Below the pieces are notes generated by a model. The model saw only the letters and a list, made by a program, of their open reading frames with translations, did no database searches and was not told where the DNA came from. The position numbers and the translations under genes were made by a program. Shown here in pieces: positions 8,137 to 14,137 of a DNA stretch of 14,137 bases. How positions within the stretch are numbered: position 1 is the stretch's first letter; each line of letters begins with the position of its first letter. Source of the stretch: Gammaproteobacteria bacterium (lineage in GTDB: Bacteria; Pseudomonadota; Gammaproteobacteria; DSM-19610). The stretch covers positions 1 through 14,137 of the forward strand of contig DRQL01000261.1 in assembly GCA_011371465.1 (NCBI GenBank), given 5' to 3'.

Positions 8137-9876
8137 CTAGCGGCTGTCGCTGTCCTGCGGGGCGTCCGCCGTGGGCACCGGGACCGGGGTGGCGAACCGG
8201 ATACCCATGTTTTCCGCCAGTTTCAGGATGCCCATCAGGATCTTCTGGCGTTCGACCTGTTCTTCCTGCGTGTTGCCCACATCGAGGAAAAAATTCACCA
8301 GGATCTGCAGGCCGAATTCGCTGAAATCGTCCAGCCGGATGCGGTAGCGGTCCTTGCGCGTGTGCGGGCTGTCCAGCACCAGCTCTTCGATGGCCCGGAT
8401 GAAGGCTTCGACCTGGTCTGCGGGGGTGTCGTAGCGGATGTGCAGGGTGGTGCGTACCCGCCGGTAGTGGCGCATGTGCATGTTGTCGACGGTACTGTTG
8501 ACCAGCGTGTTGCTGGGGATGGATACCAGCGAGTTGTAGAAGGTGCGGATGCGCGTACTGCGGAAGCCGATGCTTTCGACGATGCCTTCCGTATCGCCCA
8601 GCTTGATCCAGTGTCCGACCCGGAAGGGTTTTTCAAACATAATGAGCAGCGAGCCGAGCAGGTTGGCGAGGCTGTCCCTGGCCGCCAGGGCAATGGCGAT
8701 ACCGCCGACACCCAGCCCGGCAATCACGGAGTACGCCGGTATCCCCAGATGCTGTGCACCGACGACCAGGATGGCGATGGACAGGATGGTGGCAATCAGC
8801 CGCAGTCCCAGGCGGATGAGCTGGCTGTCGATACTGCCGCTGTGAAGATCCTGCGTAGCGACGATGCTTTCGGCGACGACGTGGCCGCTCTGCCAGACCA
8901 TCCACGTCAGGGCGAGCGTAAAGGCTGCCCACAGGGCGAGTGTGGCCGGTTCCTGGATAATGCCGGTGAGGCGCAGGTTCCGGGTAAACAGGTGTTCGAC
9001 CACCGGGATCAGGATCAGCAGCATGAGCGGTCGGGTCAGCTGTGCCCACTGCATGCGCAGTCCCGGTGCGTTTGCCCGGGCGGCCCAGCCGGTCGCGATA
9101 CGGACCACCAGCCGGTAGAGCAGTGCGGCCGCCAGCAATACGACCAGGACACCGAACCAGCGCCACAGGGGTTGATCGAGGACCAGGTGTTTCGACCAGT
9201 CGGGCAGGGCCAGCATCCAGCGGTAGGGAATCAGCTTGTACATGCCACCGCCGCCGTAGCGGTAGCGGTCGTACCAGCCCGCCGTGGCCGTGGACCGGTA
9301 GGGCAGGTCGGCCACCTTCCGGTAGAAGTCGGGAATTCGTTGCACGGTTTCCGGGGAAAACAGGTACGCGCCGGCCCGTGGACCCTGCGCAACCCGGCGG
9401 ATGGTGATTTCCGTGCCCGGTATCGTCCAGCGCTTGAACTCTTCGGTTTCCATCGCTTCGGCATCGGGGATGTCCGCAAAATCCGGGAGCTCGATACGGT
9501 CCAGGATTTCCTTGAGTTGCAGAACCCGGGTGTCCGCCAGTTGATCCGCCAGTGCTGCCGGCACCTCGCTCAGGTCCAGGGTACGCCGGACCAGGTCCAG
9601 GCGCTGTTCGGCGTGCGCGATCTGCCGTGCCTCCTGATCGGATACATAGAGCCGGGACGATGAGAGGTAGGAACGGATGACCTCCTGTATTTCCGCGTGG
9701 ATATCATCCAGCATCGCTATGAACCCCTGCAGGGTGGCGCGGGGGCTGCTGGTGTTGGCGGGCTGCAGGGGGTTGTCGCGGCTCCCGGCGACTGCCGGGT
9801 CCGGGCCGGACAGCAGGCCGACAGACAACAGCAGAATCAGCAGCAGGTTTTTTCCGGGGTGGAGGTATGCAGGCAT
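8137..9876 (-). CDS. MscS-family mechanosensitive channel with an N-terminal periplasmic domain
   Basis: 579 residues, about twice E. coli MscS. A signal peptide (1-30, after AVA) precedes a soluble periplasmic region (about 40-230) that starts with SSPRATLQGF, a family-type opening. About four or five membrane helices follow from residue 238. The pore helix is VIAGLGVGGIAIALAARDSLAN (384-405) and the beta-domain motif is FEKPFRVGHWIKLGDTEGIVE (414-434), followed by SIPSNTLVNSTVDN (452-465) and the C-terminal cage. It should be an inner-membrane tension-gated channel. Compared with E. coli MscS from memory, Q112 and G113 correspond to R400 and D401, the AARD version seen in some plant and organellar MSL proteins. 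The ATG has only a poor ribosome site (GGCAGG, 4 nt away); no other in-frame start would keep the signal peptide. The gene lies 123 bp upstream of DUF481 and diverges from the OmpA-like gene. Confidence 0.92.
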   Translation of the reverse strand: MPAYLHPGKNLLLILLLSVGLLSGPDPAVAGSRDNPLQPANTSSPRATLQGFIAMLDDIHAEIQEVIRSYLSSSRLYVSDQEARQIAHAEQRLDLVRRTLDLSEVPAALADQLADTRVLQLKEILDRIELPDFADIPDAEAMETEEFKRWTIPGTEITIRRVAQGPRAGAYLFSPETVQRIPDFYRKVADLPYRSTATAGWYDRYRYGGGGMYKLIPYRWMLALPDWSKHLVLDQPLWRWFGVLVVLLAAALLYRLVVRIATGWAARANAPGLRMQWAQLTRPLMLLILIPVVEHLFTRNLRLTGIIQEPATLALWAAFTLALTWMVWQSGHVVAESIVATQDLHSGSIDSQLIRLGLRLIATILSIAILVVGAQHLGIPAYSVIAGLGVGGIAIALAARDSLANLLGSLLIMFEKPFRVGHWIKLGDTEGIVESIGFRSTRIRTFYNSLVSIPSNTLVNSTVDNMHMRHYRRVRTTLHIRYDTPADQVEAFIRAIEELVLDSPHTRKDRYRIRLDDFSEFGLQILVNFFLDVGNTQEEQVERQKILMGILKLAENMGIRFATPVPVPTADAPQDSDSR

Positions 9877-9887
9877 ATCGCCTGCCG

Positions 9888-9915
9888 ATCATACGCGTCA
9901 CAGCGACGCTGGCAA
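9888..9915 (-). promoter_or_regulatory. Candidate promoter of the mid-size MscS gene, with a palindrome in its spacer
   Basis: Minus-strand TTGCCA (9910-9915, 5 of 6) and TATGAT (9888-9893, 5 of 6) are 16 bp apart. The predicted start of transcription, near 9881, is only about 5 nt before the ATG, implying a nearly leaderless message. The spacer carries the perfect inverted repeat CAGCG-A-CGCTG (9901-9911), a possible operator. Consensus matching only. Confidence 0.45.
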
Positions 9916-9969
9916 CACCCTGCAGTCGATCAAAAGCGTGCTATCCTTGTGCGGATATGAACTGCGGCG

Positions 9970-9981
9970 CAACGGCCGTTG
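9970..9981. repeat. 12-bp perfect palindrome upstream of the OmpA-like gene
   Basis: CAACGGCCGTTG is a perfect palindrome 45 nt before the OmpA-like ATG, in the 149-bp divergent intergenic region. It could be a regulator half-site pair or a leader hairpin. I found no convincing promoter hexamers around it, so its role is open. Confidence 0.3.
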
Positions 9982-10025
9982 TCGGCGTGCGGTTTACGAT
10001 TGTCAATTGAGCAAGGAGAGTAGTT

Positions 10026-11009
10026 ATGAACCAGTCCCGGACGCTGTTCGTGCCCTTACAGGCGGCAGGCATGGTATTTCTGACCCTGGTCGCAGGCACT
10101 GCACTGGCGGAGTCGCGAGGTACCACACCCGGCTACACGGCAGATTCCGCCGGCAATATTGTAACCAGTGGCAGTGGCGACTGCGTGCACACGGGGTCCT
10201 GGTCGAAGGACGAGGCCACGGTGGTCGGTTGTGACGGCTACGTGCTGAATGCAAAGGTCAGGATCATCAAGGGTGAGGGTCTGGATGCGATCACGCTGAT
10301 CACCTACCCGCAGGCCGAGCTGTTTGCTTTCGACAAGGCCGAGCTTTCCGACGCCGGCAAGGCGTACATCAGGGAACACCGCGATGAACTCGGTGGTGAC
10401 CTGGCGAAAGTCTACTCGATCACGGTCATCGGCTATACCGACAGCACCGGCGATGCAAAGTACAACCTGGGCCTGTCAGAGCGACGTGCACAGGCCGTCC
10501 GTGACTACCTCGTCTCGCTCGGTGTCCCGGCAGACAAGATGCGCGTGCTGGGGCGTGGTGAAAATGACCCGATCGCACCAAACGATAGCAAGGAAGGCCG
10601 GGCCCGGAACCGGCGCGTGGAAGTCATTGTCGTAGCGCAGCCGCGCGCCCTGGACGCGATGATTTTCCCCAGCGTCGCCCTGTTTGAGCGTCGTAGTGGT
10701 GAGTTGTCGGCACAGGGCATCCAGTTGCTGGAGAAAAATATCAGTGACGCACGGGAACAGTTGAAGCGCGCAACCTACATCGAAGTCGTTGGCCATACGG
10801 ATGACGTGGGCGATGACGAGTACAACCAGCAACTCTCCGAACAGCGCGCACAGGCAGTGGCCAGGTACCTGGTCAGGTCCGGCGTGGATGCCGGCAAGAT
10901 CGTGGCGATGGGTGCCGGTGAAAGACTGCCGGTGGCCAGCAACGCCACGGAAGAAGGCCGTGCTGAAAACCGGCGCGTGGAAGTGCTGGTGCTGGGCCGG
11001 GCGAAGTAG
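10026..11009 (+). CDS. Secreted protein with two tandem OmpA-type peptidoglycan-binding domains
   Basis: 327 residues. The signal peptide is about 1-28 (after ALA); no lipobox cysteine is present, so the protein is probably periplasmic. Residues 30-90 are a short N-terminal region with a cysteine pair (C53, C69) typical of gammaproteobacterial OmpA-family linkers; no beta-barrel precedes it. Two OmpA C-terminal domains follow, about 95-203 and 213-323. Each has GxTD and LSExRAQAV, and each retains the aspartate and arginine that bind diaminopimelate in E. coli OmpA (D139/R154 and D259/R274). Both end in NRRVEV. The family anchors envelope proteins to peptidoglycan; with two intact sites this one could bridge two stem peptides, which is inference. 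A strong AAGGAG (10013-10018) fixes the start. It diverges from the MscS channel and ends at the REP cluster. Confidence 0.9.
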   Translation: MNQSRTLFVPLQAAGMVFLTLVAGTALAESRGTTPGYTADSAGNIVTSGSGDCVHTGSWSKDEATVVGCDGYVLNAKVRIIKGEGLDAITLITYPQAELFAFDKAELSDAGKAYIREHRDELGGDLAKVYSITVIGYTDSTGDAKYNLGLSERRAQAVRDYLVSLGVPADKMRVLGRGENDPIAPNDSKEGRARNRRVEVIVVAQPRALDAMIFPSVALFERRSGELSAQGIQLLEKNISDAREQLKRATYIEVVGHTDDVGDDEYNQQLSEQRAQAVARYLVRSGVDAGKIVAMGAGERLPVASNATEEGRAENRRVEVLVLGRAK

Positions 11010-11010
11010 T

Positions 11011-11089
11011 CCTGCTATCGCGGTCAGGGGACCGCTCCTGCAAGGTTGGGATTAGCTCCCGCAGGAGCGCCGTCCTCCGGCGCGAAGCC
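11011..11089. repeat. Inverted pair of REP-like palindromic elements (REPIN/BIME-like)
   Basis: Two REP-like units face each other. The right unit (plus strand, from 11061) reads GCAGGAGC then a hairpin GCGCCG-TCCTC-CGGCGC (11067-11083) and GAAGC. The left unit (minus strand, 11041 down to 11011) reads GCAGGAGC then a hairpin GCGGTC-CCCT-GACCGC (11020-11035) and GATAGC. The shared GCAGGAGCG head followed by a GC-rich hairpin and a CGCGA-type tail is the classic Pseudomonas-like REP pattern. The heads (CGCTCCTGC and GCAGGAGCG) can also pair across a 19-nt loop. The pair sits just past the OmpA-like stop between convergent genes, the usual REP position, and may also terminate or stabilise both transcripts. 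Confidence 0.75.
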
Positions 11090-11122
11090 TGGGGCCTGCT
11101 TTCGCGGTAGCGGATTTCCGCG
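11081..11122. repeat. Degenerate third REP-like hairpin region
   Basis: CCTGCTTTCGCGGT (11095-11108) repeats CCTGCTATCGCGGT of the left REP (11011-11024) with one mismatch. It pairs back with the right REP tail (CGCGAAGC from 11081, one bulged base) and is followed by CGCGG/CCGCG (11103-11107 and 11118-11122). It ends a few bases before the stop of the cotransporter gene and could act as that gene's terminator. Confidence 0.5.
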
Positions 11123-11126
11123 GTGT

Positions 11127-13004
11127 CTACCGGTCCTGGTCGGCGCTGATGTGATCGATCTGGGCTGATTCGTGACCGAGCCGGGCACGGATCTCGTCCT
11201 GTTTTCCCAGCATATCGTTTTCGACATCCTCCTCCGTCAGGGAAAGCTCTTTTTCCTGCGAATACAGGTTGGTGAAGATGATCTCCGCGGCGGCAATCAG
11301 GTTGCGCTGCAGGTCGTAGGCATACGCGCTGTCATTCATCAGGGATGTCGCCATATCGGATGTGATCCGTTGCTCGCGGATCAGCTTGTCCAGGGTGCCG
11401 TTGGCAACGATATCCTGGGTTTCCATCTCCAGCCGTATTCTTTTCAGCTGTTCGATCTTCCGCGCCGGACTCGCCTGTTCCTCCATGGTGAACAGGGTCC
11501 TCAGCAGGATGGCGATATTCAGGCGGATAGCATTGTACTCGCGGCGAATGTACTGGTTGTCCGAGCACATATAGCGGTCGATATTGGCCTGTATTTCCTT
11601 GATGTGCTTGATGGCGGTTACGATCCGCCAGTTGGCCTGCCTGAGGTGATTGAGGCGTTCCAGCTGGTCGGCATCCATGTGCGGTTCGGCCTGCGTGGAA
11701 AACTCGATAATGGCGCTGTACAGCGGTTTTACCTTGCGCTGGTAGAGGTCATCGACATCGATGGTCATGGTGTCCGTGCAACGGGCCAGCAGGGCATTGA
11801 TATCGACGTTTGACGTGATATCCGCGCGGTGCAGGTTCAGGCCGTGCGCGAGGATTTCAAAGGCATTGTTTGCCAGGTGGGCGGTTTCCCTGGAGATGAC
11901 TTCGAGTGCGGTATCCGGAAATTCCAGGGCCGAACGATTCAGAAACCGTACATGCGTGGTTTCCACCGGCTCGACTTTTTCGTGCAGTATGCTCTCCAGC
12001 ACCACCACCAGCCTGTTGATAAAGGGCAGCATGAGTATCACGCCGGTCAGGTTGAACAGGGTGTGGAAGAGTGCGAACCGGAGGGTGTGATTATCTGCCG
12101 CCATGCCGGCCAGCCGGCCCAGCCAGTCGACCGCAAGTTCGAACTGCCGGATGAAGATGATGGCAATGATGCCGGTTACGATGTTGAAGATGAAATGGGC
12201 AATGGCCAGCCGTTTGCCGGATACACTGGCGCTGATGGCGCCGAGCATGGCAGTGACGGTGGTGCCGACGTTGGAACCGATGGCCAGTGCCAGCGCGTTT
12301 TCGTAGCTGATCTGGCCGGCGGACAGTGCCGTGATGGTCAGGATCAGCGTGGCGTGGCTGGACTGCATGACCACAGTGGCGGCAATGCCGACCAGGGTGT
12401 AGACCAGCAGTCCCCGCAGGCCGCTGATGGCATAGTGCGACAGGTCAAGGTGGCTGCCAATGGTTTCAAACCCTTCCTTCATGTAGGCGATGCCGAGGAA
12501 CAGGAAACCCAGCCCGACCAGGGCCCAGCCGGCACCCTGCAGGCGTGCGCTGCCTTTCTGGAAAATCATGATCACGCCGAAGACCAGCATAGGCATGGCG
12601 TAGGCGGCGATATCGACCTTGAGTCCCAGGCCGGCTACCAGCCATGCCCCGGTAGTGGTGCCGAGGTTGGCGCCGAAGATGATGCCGATCCCCTGGGTCA
12701 GGGTAATCAGCTCCGCGCTGAGAAAGGAAATGGTGATTACCGAGACCAGCGAACTGGATTGCATCAACGTGGTGGAGACGATGCCGAACGACAGGCTCCT
12801 GGCGATTGTGCCGGTGGTCTTTTTCAGGAAATCTTCCAGGATGCCGCCGCTGAAGGCCTTGAAGCCCTGTTCCAGCGCGAACATGCCGAGCAGAAAAATG
12901 GCCACCCCGGCGGCGATGGTTTTGAAATGCGGGCTGAGCCAGAAGCCGTAAGTGAGTGCTGCAAACAGGACGGCAAGCAGGAAGTTACGGTAGGAGAACT
13001 TCAC
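11127..13004 (-). CDS. Na+/phosphate cotransporter (NptA/PNaS family) with C-terminal PhoU-like domain
   Basis: 625 residues. The membrane part (about 8-340) contains the two inverted Na/Pi-cotransporter repeats. Repeat one has LMQSSSLVSVI (QSSS at 82-85) and GANLGTT (111-117); repeat two has VMQSSHATLI (QSSH at 214-217) and GSNVGTT (243-249). These QSS and G-N-GTT motifs form the substrate and sodium site in the family. The last 260 residues (about 360-590) are helical and PhoU-like, probably a cytoplasmic regulatory module. Expected role: sodium-coupled phosphate movement across the inner membrane; direction and regulation are not shown. The GTG start shares GTGA with the RND pump stop, so translation is probably coupled; only a weak GGGGCAGG lies upstream. 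The gene ends at the REP-like region. The family assignment is firm, while the exact substrate is inferred from the family. Confidence 0.9.
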   Translation of the reverse strand: MKFSYRNFLLAVLFAALTYGFWLSPHFKTIAAGVAIFLLGMFALEQGFKAFSGGILEDFLKKTTGTIARSLSFGIVSTTLMQSSSLVSVITISFLSAELITLTQGIGIIFGANLGTTTGAWLVAGLGLKVDIAAYAMPMLVFGVIMIFQKGSARLQGAGWALVGLGFLFLGIAYMKEGFETIGSHLDLSHYAISGLRGLLVYTLVGIAATVVMQSSHATLILTITALSAGQISYENALALAIGSNVGTTVTAMLGAISASVSGKRLAIAHFIFNIVTGIIAIIFIRQFELAVDWLGRLAGMAADNHTLRFALFHTLFNLTGVILMLPFINRLVVVLESILHEKVEPVETTHVRFLNRSALEFPDTALEVISRETAHLANNAFEILAHGLNLHRADITSNVDINALLARCTDTMTIDVDDLYQRKVKPLYSAIIEFSTQAEPHMDADQLERLNHLRQANWRIVTAIKHIKEIQANIDRYMCSDNQYIRREYNAIRLNIAILLRTLFTMEEQASPARKIEQLKRIRLEMETQDIVANGTLDKLIREQRITSDMATSLMNDSAYAYDLQRNLIAAAEIIFTNLYSQEKELSLTEEDVENDMLGKQDEIRARLGHESAQIDHISADQDR

Positions 13005-14137
13005 GCCTGCCCCGGGGTTTCTCCTGGGGCCGCCGGTTCCCTGCTGCCCTGGCCGGACCGGTCACCGCGCTCGCCGAAACGTTTCATCACCAGGTAGAAC
13101 ACCGGTGTAAAGGTCAGTGACATGACGGTTGCTGCGACCATCCCGCCGACTACGGCGGTACCAATGGCCTGTTGGCTGGCAGCGCCGGCACCGACGGCCA
13201 CTACCAGCGGCATGAAGCCGGCGATGGAGGATATGGCTGTCATCAGGATAGGGCGGAAGCGCAGCTTGCATGCATCCAGGGCGGCCTCGACCAGGCTCTT
13301 GCCCTTTTCCCGTTCCTGCATGGCGAATTCGACGATCAGGATGGCATTCTTGCTGGCGAGACCGATCAGCAGCGTAATGCCGATCTGGGTATAGACGTTG
13401 TTGTCGGCACCTTTCATCATCACCGCCACCACGGTACCGAGCACGGCCAGCGGCACCACCATGATGACCGCCGCCGGGCTGGTCCAGCTTTCGTACTGGG
13501 CGGACAGCACCAGGAACACCAGCACGATGGCCAGCGCGAAAATCAGGATGGCTTCCGAGCCGACTTTCTTTTCCTGGTAGGACATGCCGGTCCATTCAAA
13601 ACCCATGCTGGTCGGCAACTTCTCGCGCGCCATCTGCTCCATGAGATTGAGCGCCTGACCGGAACTGTAACCGGGGGCCGCGGAGCCGGTAATGGAGGCG
13701 GTCGGGTAAAGGTTGTAGCGCAGGATGGTCTGTGGTCCCACGGTCTGGTCTACATGGATCAGCGTCCCCAGCGGCACCATTTCGCCATCGTAGTTGCGGA
13801 CTTCCAGTTTGCGGATATCTTCGGGCTCGATACGGAAGCGGTTGTCCGCCTGTACCGTAACCTGCCAGGTACGCCCGAACTTGTTGAAGTCGTTGACGTA
13901 GGCCGAACCCAGGTAGGCCTGCAATGTCCCGAATACCTGGTCCAGCGGGATACCGAGGGTTTTTGCCTTGGTGCGGTCGACCTCGGCGAACAGCTGCGGC
14001 ACGCTGATACTGAAGGTGGAATTCAGGCCGGCCAGCCCGCTCTGGGCGTTACCGTCGTGGAGGATTTCCTGCAGCATGCTGTTCAGTTCCTGCAGGCCGA
14101 TGCCGCCACGGTCTTCCAGCTGGAACTGGAAGCCGCC
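13001..14137 (-). CDS. RND multidrug efflux transporter, AcrB/HAE1 type, C-terminal 378 residues
   Basis: The frame is open to the right window edge and ends with TGA at 13001-13003. The visible part corresponds to about the last third of a protein of roughly 1040 residues. It begins GGFQFQLEDRGGIG, like the AcrB porter domain, and includes SAYVNDFNKFGR (docking-domain loop) and WTGMSYQE. Five C-terminal membrane helices (TM8-TM12) follow. SKNAILIVEFA in TM10 carries the conserved proton-relay lysine (equivalent to AcrB K940; residue 263 of the fragment), and GGMVAATVMSLTFTPVFY is TM12. The protein should be a proton-driven inner-membrane pump working with a periplasmic adaptor and outer-membrane channel, whose genes would lie beyond the right edge. 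The tail after TM12 is short and rich in Gly and Pro. The stop overlaps the cotransporter start by 4 nt. Confidence 0.95.
   Translation of the reverse strand, partial: GGFQFQLEDRGGIGLQELNSMLQEILHDGNAQSGLAGLNSTFSISVPQLFAEVDRTKAKTLGIPLDQVFGTLQAYLGSAYVNDFNKFGRTWQVTVQADNRFRIEPEDIRKLEVRNYDGEMVPLGTLIHVDQTVGPQTILRYNLYPTASITGSAAPGYSSGQALNLMEQMAREKLPTSMGFEWTGMSYQEKKVGSEAILIFALAIVLVFLVLSAQYESWTSPAAVIMVVPLAVLGTVVAVMMKGADNNVYTQIGITLLIGLASKNAILIVEFAMQEREKGKSLVEAALDACKLRFRPILMTAISSIAGFMPLVVAVGAGAASQQAIGTAVVGGMVAATVMSLTFTPVFYLVMKRFGERGDRSGQGSREPAAPGETPGQA

Noticed and set aside
7168..9663. 831-codon plus-strand open frame antisense to DUF481 and the MscS gene
   Set aside because: It lies opposite two well-supported genes, crosses their intergenic gap, resembles no family I recognise and has the composition of a GC-rich shadow frame.
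9979..10007. TTGTCG with GTCAAT as a promoter of the OmpA-like gene
   Set aside because: Only half of the -10 positions match, and no nearby pair of hexamers is better.
9677..10234. 185-codon plus-strand open frame spanning the MscS start and the OmpA-like start
   Set aside because: It overlaps both real genes in other frames, has no ribosome site and shows no domain.
11829..13097. 422-codon plus-strand open frame antisense to the cotransporter and the pump end
   Set aside because: It runs across the junction of two firmly identified genes and matches nothing known to me.
13001..14077. ATG at 14077 as the start of the RND pump gene
   Set aside because: The frame stays open to 14137 and the extra 20 residues match the AcrB porter domain, so the gene is cut by the window edge and this methionine is internal.

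Overview
This is a GC-rich, densely packed stretch of chromosome, most likely from a gammaproteobacterium. The pointers are an Aas-type acyltransferase/acyl-ACP synthetase, a cytochrome c5-type protein, a giant MscK-type channel, a DUF481 outer-membrane protein, and an inverted REP pair of the kind common in Pseudomonas and its relatives. The exact lineage cannot be settled from the sequence. Nothing looks phage-derived or recently transferred: there is no transposase, integrase, tRNA, rRNA or CRISPR array, and no gene-free gap exceeds about 160 bases.

Layout, left to right. (1) 1-1545, minus: the N-terminal 515 codons of aas (phospholipid repair), running off the left edge. (2) 1704-3125, plus: a glutamate dehydrogenase of the animal-like hexameric type, divergent from aas, with a recognisable sigma70-type promoter. 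(3) A strong hairpin at 3141-3188 separates gdh from the convergent cytochrome gene. (4) 3205-9876, minus: an envelope and osmotic-stress cluster transcribed right to left. It holds a medium-size MscS channel, then a DUF481 beta-barrel protein, then a 1137-residue MscK-like channel, then a small periplasmic cytochrome c. The last three are tightly spaced (18 and 39 bp) and share a candidate promoter in front of DUF481; the medium MscS channel has its own candidate promoter. (5) 10026-11009, plus: a secreted protein with two tandem OmpA-type peptidoglycan-binding domains, divergent from the MscS gene. (6) 11011-11121: an inverted REP pair plus a further hairpin between convergent genes. (7) 11127-14137, minus: the C-terminal end of an AcrB-type RND pump, overlapping by 4 nt (GTGA) a Na+/phosphate cotransporter with a PhoU-like tail.

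The shared theme is the cell envelope: membrane lipid repair, two turgor-release channels, an outer-membrane beta-barrel protein, a peptidoglycan anchor, multidrug efflux and phosphate transport. I see no clear undescribed system. The best leads are the MscS/DUF481/MscK/cytochrome cluster, the antenna-bearing GDH, the exact 120-residue OmpA domain duplication, the RND-NptA translational overlap, and the REP pair.
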